A DNA stretch of 64,000 nucleotides from Pseudoduganella rivuli (lineage in GTDB: Bacteria; Pseudomonadota; Gammaproteobacteria; Burkholderiales; Burkholderiaceae_D): contig NZ_WKJJ01000002.1 in NCBI RefSeq assembly GCF_009674485.1, positions 248,001 to 312,000 of the forward strand, in the 5' to 3' direction. Within the stretch, counting starts at the first letter, position 1, and each line of letters starts with the position of its first letter. The notes beneath the pieces are model-generated. The model had not been told where the DNA came from and did not search any database. It saw only the letters and a list, made by a program, of their open reading frames with translations. The position numbers were made by a program, and so were the translations under genes. Below are positions 24,643 to 32,188 of this stretch, piece by piece.

Positions 24643-24951
24643 ATGCAATTCACGTTACACGCGGGGGAAAGCGCGGCACTGGCGCCGGTCTGCACGGTGC
24701 GGGTGCGCTGCCATGCGGGATACTTGTGGATTACCGGATTCCGCAATGGCGAAGACGTGGTGCTGGGGGCGGGCGAGAGCGCGTTGCTGCCGCCGACGCA
24801 GCGGCATTATTTTTCCGCGCTGGGACAGGAGCCGCATGCGGCGTTTGAATTGGGGTGCGAGGCGCGGGATGGCATGGCACGGTGGGCGGTACTGCGGGCA
24901 TGGCGGCTTCGCTGGCGCGAAACCGCCCTACGGTGGTTACGTTTTCGGTAG
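24643..24951 (+). CDS. DUF2917-type small protein
   Basis: A 102-residue protein resembling DUF2917: MQFTLHAGESAALAPV, CHAGYLWITGFRNGEDVVLGAGES and LLPPTQRHYFSAL, a cupin-like arrangement of short strands. I start at the ATG with GGAGG five bases upstream. The last 18 residues (from about RAWRLRWRETALRW) are encoded by a copy of the dispersed hairpin element described at 24902-24936, so the C-terminus looks acquired and may not be part of the conserved domain. The stop lies one base from the convergent LysR gene. Function unknown. Confidence 0.75.
   Translation: MQFTLHAGESAALAPVCTVRVRCHAGYLWITGFRNGEDVVLGAGESALLPPTQRHYFSALGQEPHAAFELGCEARDGMARWAVLRAWRLRWRETALRWLRFR
24902..24936. repeat. REP-like hairpin element, copy 1 (inside a coding region)
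   Basis: GGCGGCTTCGC (24902-24912) and GCGAAACCGCC (24917-24927) form a stem with one G-T pair, followed by CTACGGTGG. The same motif (GGCGGCTTT with AAACCGCC or AAAGCCGCC, flanked by CTACGG or its complement) recurs at 58877-58902 and 62970-63002. Here it forms the 3' end of the DUF2917 gene. Confidence 0.7.
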
Positions 24952-24952
24952 G

Positions 24953-25879
24953 TTACGCCACGGCCATTTGCTGCGACGTTTGCGCCACCTGCTGCAACAG
25001 CCAGTCGCGGAAGATCGCCACGTCCGGGCGCGGATGGGGCGCCGCCTGCAGCAGCCAGTAGCCATAGCCGTCGACCTGCATGCGCTGGTCCATTTGCGCG
25101 GCCAGGCGGCCATCCTTCAGCATCGGCAACACCAGCGCCAGGCGGCCCAGCGCCACGCCATGGCCTTCGATGGCGGCCTGGATCACCTGGTCGTACTGGT
25201 TGAAGTGCAGGTAACCCTTGGGCTGGCGCTGGTCCATGCCGTGCGCGGCCAGCCACGGCGTCCAGTGCAGCCACGTGCGGCCACGGTCGTCCAGGTCCAG
25301 CAAGACGTGATCCAGCACGCCGTCCGGCTTGTCGAACGCGGTTGCCGCCAGCGCCTTGCTGGCCACCGGCACCACGGCTTCGCCAAACAAATGCAGCGCA
25401 TCGTCCGGCACATGGGCACGGCCGCCATAGCGGATCGCCAGGTCGACTTCGTCCTGCTTCAGGTCGACCAGGCGGTTGCTGGCGGCCAGGCGGATGTCGA
25501 TATTCGGGTGCGCGGCCTGGAACGCGCCCAGGCGCGGCAAGATCCACAGCGACGCCACGCCGATGCTGGCGGAAATCGTCACGGGTTTCACGCGCTTTTC
25601 CTGTTGCAGCGCATCGGCCAGGTCGGCCAGTTTGTCCAGCCAAGGCGATGCCAGGTGGAATAATTGCTCGCCCGCTTCCGTCAGCGCAATGCTGCGGCTG
25701 TTGCGGATAAAGAGCTGGACGCCGAGCCGTTCCTCCAGCGCCTGGATCTGGCGGCTGACAGCCGACTGGGTCAGGCACAGGTCCGCCGCCGCGGCAGTAA
25801 TGCTGAGGCGGCGCGCGGCTGCAACAAATCCGCGCAACGCATCGAGTGGCGGCAGTGAAACTAGCCTGTTTTGCATCAT
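24953..25879 (-). CDS. LysR-family transcriptional regulator (GcvA-like)
   Basis: A 308-residue LysR regulator. Its winged helix covers residues about 9-68 (LPPLDALRGFVAAARRLSITAAAADLCLTQSAVSRQIQALEE). The opening LPPLDALRGF and the LFIRNSRSIALTEAG segment are typical of the GcvA subgroup. The effector domain follows from about residue 95. The start is one of two adjacent ATG codons behind a GGAGA site. It is divergent from the SRPBCC gene at 25944, with 64 AT-rich bases between them, so that gene is its most likely target together with itself. Confidence 0.9.
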   Translation of the reverse strand: MMQNRLVSLPPLDALRGFVAAARRLSITAAAADLCLTQSAVSRQIQALEERLGVQLFIRNSRSIALTEAGEQLFHLASPWLDKLADLADALQQEKRVKPVTISASIGVASLWILPRLGAFQAAHPNIDIRLAASNRLVDLKQDEVDLAIRYGGRAHVPDDALHLFGEAVVPVASKALAATAFDKPDGVLDHVLLDLDDRGRTWLHWTPWLAAHGMDQRQPKGYLHFNQYDQVIQAAIEGHGVALGRLALVLPMLKDGRLAAQMDQRMQVDGYGYWLLQAAPHPRPDVAIFRDWLLQQVAQTSQQMAVA

Positions 25880-25943
25880 CTCTCCGGAAAAAATATTAAT
25901 AAACTATTAGAATGCCAGAACTGACATTATGAGGGAGGTTACG

Positions 25944-26390
25944 ATGAGTGATTGCGATGTCGTCACTGAACGTATCTTCGATGCACCGCGTGAACGCGTG
26001 TTTCGCGCTTTCAGCGATCCCTCCATCCTCGCCCGCTGGTGGGGGCCGGATGGCTTCACCAATACCTTCAAAGTATTCGATTTCGAGCCGGGCGGCCTGT
26101 GGAAATTCACCATGCACGGGCCGGACGGCGTCAATTATCCCAATGAATCGGTTTTTTCGCTCATCAGGCGGCCGGAACGCATTGAATTCGACCACGTGCT
26201 GGGCACGCCGTTCAAGGCGATTTTTGCGTTCATCGAGCAGGAAGGCAAAACCCTGTTGCACTGGACCATGCGTTTTCCCTCGGCGGAAACATGCGCGAAA
26301 CTGCGGGAATTCGTCACCCATGCCAATGGCGAAAACCTGGACCGGCTGGAAGAACAGCTGGTACGCATGGATGGGCGTACTCCTCCCTGA
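25944..26390 (+). CDS. SRPBCC/AHSA1-domain protein
   Basis: A 148-residue single-domain START-like protein. TERIFDAPRERVFRAFSDPSILARWWGPDGF (residues about 8-38) and the later PERIEFDHVLG segment are characteristic of the AHSA1/CalC branch, which binds hydrophobic small molecules. The ATG behind GGGAGG is taken as the start. It is divergent from a GcvA-like regulator, which suggests inducible expression in response to a small molecule. The ligand is unknown. Confidence 0.88.
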   Translation: MSDCDVVTERIFDAPRERVFRAFSDPSILARWWGPDGFTNTFKVFDFEPGGLWKFTMHGPDGVNYPNESVFSLIRRPERIEFDHVLGTPFKAIFAFIEQEGKTLLHWTMRFPSAETCAKLREFVTHANGENLDRLEEQLVRMDGRTPP

Positions 26391-26507
26391 TGGCATGGTT
26401 GCCGTACGCCAGGTGTAGCCCGGCATGGCCCGGGCGGTGGTGGATTACCCCATGTCAGTCATGGCATGGTTGCGCCATGCTGCGTACAATGCCGGCCAGG
26501 AGGTGTC

Positions 26508-27206
26508 ATGACCAAACTGATGCTGGTGGAAGACGACGAGCGGCTGTCTTCACTGATTGCCGAATACCTGGCCGCCAATGAATTCGACGTGCACGTGGTG
26601 GCGCGCGGCGACGAAGCGCTGGCGCGCTTCCATGCGTTCGCGCCGGACGTGGTGGTGCTGGATCTGATGTTGCCCGGCTTGCCCGGCAACGAAGTGTGCC
26701 GCCAGTTGCGCGCGGTCAGCCAGGTGCCCGTGCTGGTGCTGACGGCGCGCGACGACAGTTACGACCAGGTGGCGTTGCTGGAATTCGGCGCCGACGATTT
26801 CGTCAACAAGCCGGTGCAGCCGCGCGTGCTGCTGGCCCGCCTGCGCGCCTTGCTGCGCCGCGCCGCGCCGCCGGTGGCGCAAACCGCCTTGGTGCGCCCG
26901 GAAATCCTGAGCTTCGGCGCGCTGGAAATCATCCTGACGGACCGCGTGGTGCATTGGCACGGCAAACCCATGGCCCTGTCCAACACCGAGTACAAACTGT
27001 TGCTGGTGCTGGCGGAATCGGCCGGCACCGTGCTGTCGCGCGACAGCTTGCTGAAAAAAATGCGCAACATCGAATTCGACGGCCTGGACCGCAGCATCGA
27101 CAACAGTATCTCGAAGCTGCGCAAGAAGTTCGATGACCACGACGGCGAGCGCATCAAGACGGTGTGGGGCGAGGGATATCTGTTTTCGCCGTCGGCGTGG
27201 GAGTGA
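26508..27206 (+). CDS. rstA: OmpR-family response regulator, RstA type
   Basis: A 232-residue response regulator. The receiver domain (residues 1-118) has the acidic pocket EDD at 8-10, the phosphoacceptor Asp52 (VVVLDLMLPG), Thr near 79 (VLTARDD) and the lysine of VNKPVQP. A winged helix fills residues about 135-232. Features specific to RstA are EYLAANEFDVHV near the start, LLKKMRNIEFDGLDRSIDNSISKLRKK in the recognition region, and the end GYLFSPSAWE (E. coli RstA ends GYLFAPHAWE, from memory). It has an AGGAGGT ribosome site. No kinase gene follows; the RstB-like kinase is 5 kb downstream. In E. coli RstA activates asr, which connects this gene to the Asr-like genes at 10858-14232. Confidence 0.82.
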   Translation: MTKLMLVEDDERLSSLIAEYLAANEFDVHVVARGDEALARFHAFAPDVVVLDLMLPGLPGNEVCRQLRAVSQVPVLVLTARDDSYDQVALLEFGADDFVNKPVQPRVLLARLRALLRRAAPPVAQTALVRPEILSFGALEIILTDRVVHWHGKPMALSNTEYKLLLVLAESAGTVLSRDSLLKKMRNIEFDGLDRSIDNSISKLRKKFDDHDGERIKTVWGEGYLFSPSAWE

Positions 27207-27212
27207 CCGGTA

Positions 27213-28049
27213 TCAGCCAGCCGGCAACGTCCGCAGGTATTCCCCCGGCGGCTTGCCTACCAGCGCAGTGAATTCATTGACGAAATGGGCCTGGTCGAAG
27301 TAACCCAGGTCCAGCGCCAGTTGCGCCAGTTTCACGGGAACGCCGGCCTGCAGCTGCGCCACCGCTTCATGCATGCGGTAGCGCTTGATGACCCACTTGG
27401 GACCCACGCCCACATAATGCTGGAACAGGCGCTGCAAGCTGCGCTTGTTCAAGCCTGAATGTTCCGCCAGCGCGTCCACCGTGACCATGCCGGTATCGGC
27501 CGCGATGGCCGCGACCAGTGCATTGGCGCGCGCCACGTCGCCATGCACGGCCAGCTGCGGCAGGCGCGCCAGCAGCAGGGCTTCCGCGGCGGCGAACCGC
27601 GACGGGGCATCGCCGCATGAACGGATGTGCTGCGCATACGCCAGCCCCGCCGCGCCGAACACGGTGTCCGGCGCCAGCTTGCTGTCGGCAATCGTGGCCA
27701 GCGGGCGGCCGAGGAAGGGCTGGAAACCGCCGGGACGGAACTTGATGCCGAAGGCGAAACCCCGTCCTGCCAGCAGCTTGGTATAGCGCGCCGTATGCAC
27801 GCCATGAATGCCTTCCGTATCGTGTTCGATCACCAGGTGCACGTTCGGGTGCGGCAGGGTTTCCTGCGTCTGCGGCGGATGGCCGTCCATATCCCACGCC
27901 ACATGCCAGTAATGCTCGACCAGTTCAGCCAGCGCGGCGCATGGCGCCTGCCGGTCATGGCTGAACCGGCCCTGTTCGAATCGGGGTACCAGCACGCCGC
28001 GCGGTTCGTCGGCAGGTGTTTGCGTGGCGTGTCGCGTTTTTCCAATCAT
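27213..28049 (-). CDS. AraC-family transcriptional regulator
   Basis: A 278-residue regulator. The N-terminal part (PHPNVHLVIEHD, GIKFRPGGFQPFLGRPLATIAD) belongs to the DUF6597-type sensor domain found in many AraC proteins. The C-terminal double helix-turn-helix covers about residues 170-270 (LNKRSLQRLFQHYVGVGPKWVIKRYRMHEA and LGYFDQAHFVNEFTALVGKPPGEY). I start it at MIGKTRHA; the longer frame upstream overlaps the neighbouring gene. It is divergent from the DUF3224 gene, its likely target. Confidence 0.9.
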   Translation of the reverse strand: MIGKTRHATQTPADEPRGVLVPRFEQGRFSHDRQAPCAALAELVEHYWHVAWDMDGHPPQTQETLPHPNVHLVIEHDTEGIHGVHTARYTKLLAGRGFAFGIKFRPGGFQPFLGRPLATIADSKLAPDTVFGAAGLAYAQHIRSCGDAPSRFAAAEALLLARLPQLAVHGDVARANALVAAIAADTGMVTVDALAEHSGLNKRSLQRLFQHYVGVGPKWVIKRYRMHEAVAQLQAGVPVKLAQLALDLGYFDQAHFVNEFTALVGKPPGEYLRTLPAG

Positions 28050-28101
28050 TGGAGCAGGGGTGTGCGGTCTACTGTGGGAAGCGAATCTTACAGGAGCAAC
28101 A

Positions 28102-28545
28102 ATGAAGCGCGCCATTTCCCTATTACTCGTTACCGCGTGCGTGGCAGCCCACGCGGCAGGAGGCCACACGATGGAAGTCAGCGGTACCTTCGACATCAAC
28201 ATGACGCCGCAGCCGGATTCCCAGCCCTGGGGACGGCAGCGTCTTGAAAAGGTATTCCATGGCCCGCTGGAAGGCGCCAGCATCGGTGAAATGTTGGCGG
28301 TGCGGACGGCGGTCAAGGGTTCGGCTGGCTACGTGGCGCTGGAACAGGTCACGGCCACGCTGGAAGGCCGCAAGGGGACGTTCTTCCTGCAGCATTCCGG
28401 CCTGATGGAGAAAGGCACGCCGGCATTGACGGTAAACGTCGTGCCGGATTCAGGCACCGGCGAATTGCAGGGACTGAAAGGCACGATGACGATCAGGGTC
28501 GAAGGAGGCAAGCATTATTATGGGCTGACCTACAGCTTGCCCTGA
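28102..28545 (+). CDS. Secreted DUF3224-family protein
   Basis: A 147-residue protein with a signal peptide (MKRAISLLLVTACVAAHAAGG). The mature part follows the DUF3224 pattern: SGTFDINMTPQP, EKVFHGPLEGASIGEMLAVRTAVKGSAGYVALEQVTATLEGRKGTFFLQHSG, and VVPDSGTGELQGLKGTMTI. DUF3224 has a lipocalin-like barrel and no known activity; export is unusual for it. It lies divergent from an AraC regulator. Its 3' end overlaps the convergent NTF2-like gene by 16 bp. Confidence 0.85.
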   Translation: MKRAISLLLVTACVAAHAAGGHTMEVSGTFDINMTPQPDSQPWGRQRLEKVFHGPLEGASIGEMLAVRTAVKGSAGYVALEQVTATLEGRKGTFFLQHSGLMEKGTPALTVNVVPDSGTGELQGLKGTMTIRVEGGKHYYGLTYSLP

Positions 28546-29042
28546 CTTGCCTGTTCCGCATCCACATGCTCATAGCTGAAGATCCGTGAAATCTTCCACG
28601 CGTTTCCCTTCAGTTGCATCAGTTGGGTAAAGTAGGCGCGGCCGACGAGGAATTCCGGCTGCCCTTTCGGCAGCACATAGAAGCGGTGTTCACCCGTGAC
28701 CATGACGCCATAAACATCGTCGCCTTTCCGCATCGGGAAAAAACGCACGGTGCCGGGAACCGCTTCCCGGCGCAGCTGATGCTCGGCTTTTTTCATGCCC
28801 TCGTTGGTGGCCGCCAGCGCTTTTTTTCCCAGGATCTTGCCGCCACGGTCGTGATAAAACTCGACGTCATCGGCCAGCATGGCATTCATGCCTTGCGGAT
28901 CCACGTTGTTGTAAGCGTTCCAGTAGCTTTCGTCAGCCTGCCGCGCGCTGGCTTCCCAGTCGAATTGTGCAGCTTGCACCTGGACCCATTGCGCTTGCAG
29001 CGCCATGAATGCCATTGCCACTACCAGCTTCAATGCTTTCAT
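28530..29042 (-). CDS. Exported NTF2/SnoaL-like protein
   Basis: A 170-residue protein with a signal peptide (MKALKLVVAMAFMALQAQ, cleavage near VQAAQ) and an NTF2-like domain: ARQADESYWNAYNNVDPQGMNAMLADDVEFYHDRGG is the usual helix-plus-strand opening of the DUF4440/SnoaL group. It ends with WKISRIFSYEH. Members are lyases, isomerases or simple binding proteins, so the function is open. It is followed, on the same strand side, by two other genes for exported proteins (29098 and 29790 are upstream of it). Confidence 0.85.
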   Translation of the reverse strand: MKALKLVVAMAFMALQAQWVQVQAAQFDWEASARQADESYWNAYNNVDPQGMNAMLADDVEFYHDRGGKILGKKALAATNEGMKKAEHQLRREAVPGTVRFFPMRKGDDVYGVMVTGEHRFYVLPKGQPEFLVGRAYFTQLMQLKGNAWKISRIFSYEHVDAEQASQGKL

Positions 29043-29097
29043 TGACGTGTTCCCTCCGGTTGATAAACCAGCACTTTAACTGGAATTGTCCCGGCGG

Positions 29098-29787
29098 TCA
29101 TTCAAACACCGGCGACACCGCCAGCGGCGCATTCTGGCTTACCACCTGCCCCTTGTCGGTGGCCGCATCGAAGCGCACGGTTACCACGCTGTAGGCATTG
29201 CCCGCTTCATCCGGGAACGCCGGGCCGGGAACGGCCGGCAGCGGTGCGCCGCCTTTCCAGCGCACGTCGGCGTCCGGCTTCTTTGCAAACGTAAAACGCA
29301 CGCCCACGCAGTGCTTGTCGCGGTAGCCGGCCGCATTCACGGTGCGCTGGAAATCCAGCGCCTGTTCGCATGCGGCGCGCAGTTCCGCGCCTTCGTAGAC
29401 GCCGTCCGGCCGCACCACGATCGAGATGCGGGGGCGGAACACATACGCACCCAGCTTGCGGTTGACGGTCAATACCGCGTTTTCGTCATACGCGGCCTTC
29501 AGCAGCGGGAACACGGCGCGGCCCACCGCGTCGAGCGGCAAATTCAGTTGCATGGTCTTGCCGGACAAGGCCAGCCTGAAATCCACCGGCAACGGGCTGC
29601 CGTCGCGCGCGCCGACCTGGTAATGCTGCTGCAGGAATTGCTTGGGTTTGCCGTATTTTTCAAACGCCACCATGCCGCGATACGCGTCGCGGTAGCTGAG
29701 CCAGTCGCTGTCCTGTGCATGCACGGGCGCCCCGGCCACCGTGGCGGCCAGGGCGATGCATGCGGTCAGGGACTGGATCGGTTTCAT
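29098..29787 (-). CDS. Exported protein of unknown function
   Basis: A 229-residue protein with a clear signal peptide (MKPIQSLTACIALAATVAGAPVHAQ). I recognise no family. The mature part is soluble, with two cysteines (residues near 136 and 153) that could form a disulfide bond and a strand-rich middle (VLTVNRKLGAYVFRPRISIVV). Its start lies two bases after the stop of the MipA/OmpV gene, so the two are one operon and may work together at the envelope. Confidence 0.75.
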   Translation of the reverse strand: MKPIQSLTACIALAATVAGAPVHAQDSDWLSYRDAYRGMVAFEKYGKPKQFLQQHYQVGARDGSPLPVDFRLALSGKTMQLNLPLDAVGRAVFPLLKAAYDENAVLTVNRKLGAYVFRPRISIVVRPDGVYEGAELRAACEQALDFQRTVNAAGYRDKHCVGVRFTFAKKPDADVRWKGGAPLPAVPGPAFPDEAGNAYSVVTVRFDAATDKGQVVSQNAPLAVSPVFE

Positions 29788-29789
29788 GG

Positions 29790-30695
29790 TCAGAAGCGGT
29801 AAGCCAGCGCGGTGGACACCGACACGCCGGTGGCGCGATCGGTCAGGGGACTGTTTTTCGCGCCGCCGCGCAATTGCGTGACCTGCACGTTGGTGGTCAG
29901 CAGCCAGGCGGGCGACAGCGCCCAGTTCCAGCGTGCGCCCGCATGGATATCCTTGATGCCGCCCGATGGCGCATAGGCCCACACCGGCGGCGCCGGCTCG
30001 CTCTTGGCATCGGTTACCAGCTTCACTGGCATGATGGCCAGCACATCCTCCGAGCGCAGGCCGAAGTATCCAGTGTTATAGGCGCGGTTGCCGAACGTGG
30101 CGCCGGCCGACAGCGACAGCGTATGGTGTGGCGCCAGTTCGATCGCGCCGCGTTGCAGGTCCGCAGTCCAGCGCAAGCCGTTGCGCGCTTCCCCTGCGCC
30201 ATACAGTACGCTGTTGGTGAGGCGCAAGCGGTTGGCCAGATAGTAATTGGCGAAGAAGCCGCCTTCGATACGGGCATGAATGTCGCGCAGGCGGTACGAG
30301 GCTTTGGCCATGCCGGTGATGCTGGTGCCGGCAGCGATGCCCATGTCGGCTTTGACGGAAATGGCACCATCGAGCACGCTGGAACCGTGCTGGCTTCGCG
30401 CCGCGTGCACAGACAGCAGCGGGCCATATTCGAAGCCCGGCGTGGACGACCAGTGCCAGCCGGCGCTCATGCCGGAAATGAACGCACCATTGCTCCATCC
30501 CACCTGCAATACCGGCATCAAGCGCTGTTTGCGGTCGCCGCCTCCTTCGTAGTTCGGCGCCGAGCGCACACCGAGGCCGGCATACATGTCATAGCTGCCG
30601 TCCGGCATCAGGCCGGGTTCGGGCGCTTGCGCCCAAGCGGGAGCGGCGCCGCAACAAGCGGCGCCAGCCAGGAGAAAGAATAGGGACTCGCGCAT
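29790..30695 (-). CDS. MipA/OmpV-family outer-membrane protein
   Basis: A 301-residue outer-membrane protein. Signal peptide to about residue 22 (PAWAQ), then the MipA/OmpV start pattern YDMYAGLGVRSAPNYEGGGDRKQRLMPVLQVGW. The barrel ends in TALAYRF with terminal phenylalanine. MipA scaffolds murein enzymes in E. coli; other members act in osmotic or metal response. It is located between the rstA-like and rstB-like genes and transcribed with a gene for an exported protein. A role as a target of this two-component system is an inference from position. Confidence 0.88.
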   Translation of the reverse strand: MRESLFFLLAGAACCGAAPAWAQAPEPGLMPDGSYDMYAGLGVRSAPNYEGGGDRKQRLMPVLQVGWSNGAFISGMSAGWHWSSTPGFEYGPLLSVHAARSQHGSSVLDGAISVKADMGIAAGTSITGMAKASYRLRDIHARIEGGFFANYYLANRLRLTNSVLYGAGEARNGLRWTADLQRGAIELAPHHTLSLSAGATFGNRAYNTGYFGLRSEDVLAIMPVKLVTDAKSEPAPPVWAYAPSGGIKDIHAGARWNWALSPAWLLTTNVQVTQLRGGAKNSPLTDRATGVSVSTALAYRF

Positions 30696-30768
30696 AGTGG
30701 ATGGATAGTCAGAGCCGGATGACGGGACAGGCCGTCATTCTAGCGTCCCCGCTCTCCATCCGTCTCCG

Positions 30769-32043
30769 TTAAAACTGCACCACGCTGCTTGAAAACACCA
30801 CCGGCTCGTCGCTGCGGTCGATGATGACCACGTCGCCGGCGCCTTTCACGCCCATGATGCAATCGGTGGCCGGACCGGGCGTCCGGTTTTGCACGCTGGC
30901 ATACAGCTTGCCGCCGGCGCGCAATACGCCAGTGAACGTGGTCGACTGGCACGTCATGCCCAGGCCGCCCCAGGCAAACAAGACCGTTTGCGTGGAAAAG
31001 TCGATCGACGGCATTACCGTGGCGGCATCCACGTACTGGTTCCACAGCTTGCGCAGTTTGAGTTCATCCGACACCACGGCGGTAAACGGCGCCGTCTGGT
31101 CCGTCGTGCTCAGCTGGGTCTCGATGCGCTTGAATTTCACGGGCGTGGCTTTGATCTGGTCAAACTTGACGTTGTCGAACTTGTCCACCACCACCGCGGT
31201 GACGGGGCTGGTGATGGCCATGGTGCACATCACGCCCGGTTCCGGTTCCGGCGCATTCGCATATTCCACATGCAGCACGCCATCCTGTTCCGACGCGCGC
31301 ACCACGCCGACGCCCGAGCATCCATTGCTCGCATTGCCGGCAAAGATCACTGCCACCATTTTCTTGCTGAAATCGACCCATGGCTCGGGCGGCAACTCCG
31401 TCATATTGGCGTTGATCCGCTTCCACATTTCAGACCAGCCCTTGGCATCGCGCACCGTCAGGTTTTCCAGCGTACTGTTGCCGGAGTACTGGTTGACGAT
31501 CAACTGTTCGAACTGCACGGTGTTGCCCAGTTTGACCTGAGGCGTCAAATCCACGATTTCCACCTTGTGCGTGCTGTCCATGCCGAGGTTGGGCTTGTCG
31601 AGATTCTTGATGATGCCGCCGAACCCTTCCAGAGCGGCGGGATCCGGATTCGTGCAACTGGTTCGTGGGCCTGCAATCGAATCGTATGACCGGCACAGCA
31701 CCTTGTCCGGGGTGGCGCCAAACAGCGTTTGGGAATAGGAAGCGTCGGCGCAACTGCCGGCCACGTCCCAGAACACTTGCGCATTGTCGATGATGTACAG
31801 GCGGTTGCGTTTGTCGCTGCAGGCGGCGCCCTGCGCCATCTTGATGAACACGTTCTTGTCCACCTGCGCCGATGGATTGGGTTCGCCCACGGCGATGCCC
31901 TGCGTGCCGGGCGTGACGGCCGCGCTCATTTGCGGTGCGTCGCCACCGCCGCCGCACGCGCTGAGGGAGACGAGGGCCGCCAGTGCCAGTGCCATGGGTT
32001 CCAGTCGCAGCGAAGATTGCTTCAGTCCAGCCAATTTGATCAC
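30769..32043 (-). CDS. Lipoprotein with two PrcB-like domains
   Basis: A 424-residue predicted lipoprotein: hydrophobic segment then lipobox LSAC followed by a Gly run (signal end near residue 30). Two related domains follow. The first, about residues 215-310, has WSEMWKRINANM, WVDFSKKMVAVIFAG and a strand ending in VVVDKFD. The second, about 340-420, has LRKLWNQYVDA, IDFSTQTVLFAWGG and VVIIDRSD. Each looks like the C-terminal domain of PrcB. The start is GTG with GGAGG four bases upstream; an internal ATG (residue 17) is the alternative. There are many cysteines (about ten in the mature part), suggesting disulfides. Function unknown; it may inhibit or guide an envelope protease. Confidence 0.72.
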   Translation of the reverse strand: MIKLAGLKQSSLRLEPMALALAALVSLSACGGGGDAPQMSAAVTPGTQGIAVGEPNPSAQVDKNVFIKMAQGAACSDKRNRLYIIDNAQVFWDVAGSCADASYSQTLFGATPDKVLCRSYDSIAGPRTSCTNPDPAALEGFGGIIKNLDKPNLGMDSTHKVEIVDLTPQVKLGNTVQFEQLIVNQYSGNSTLENLTVRDAKGWSEMWKRINANMTELPPEPWVDFSKKMVAVIFAGNASNGCSGVGVVRASEQDGVLHVEYANAPEPEPGVMCTMAITSPVTAVVVDKFDNVKFDQIKATPVKFKRIETQLSTTDQTAPFTAVVSDELKLRKLWNQYVDAATVMPSIDFSTQTVLFAWGGLGMTCQSTTFTGVLRAGGKLYASVQNRTPGPATDCIMGVKGAGDVVIIDRSDEPVVFSSSVVQF

Positions 32044-32188
32044 GATGCCTCCTAAGTGGATTTTCTTGTATTCGATACAACCATTTTAGGTGGCGATGGC
32101 GGCGATTTCCCCTTCGAAATGTACCGGAATTGTCTAAAATTTGTAATTTCGGGGTCCCCGGAAGTTAACTCTTATACAATTCGGCCCC

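Noticed and set aside
30719..30738. Hairpin ATGACGG/CCGTCAT as terminator of the PrcB-like lipoprotein gene
   Set aside because: The stem is only 7 bp and lacks a T-run on the minus strand, so I do not list it as a terminator.
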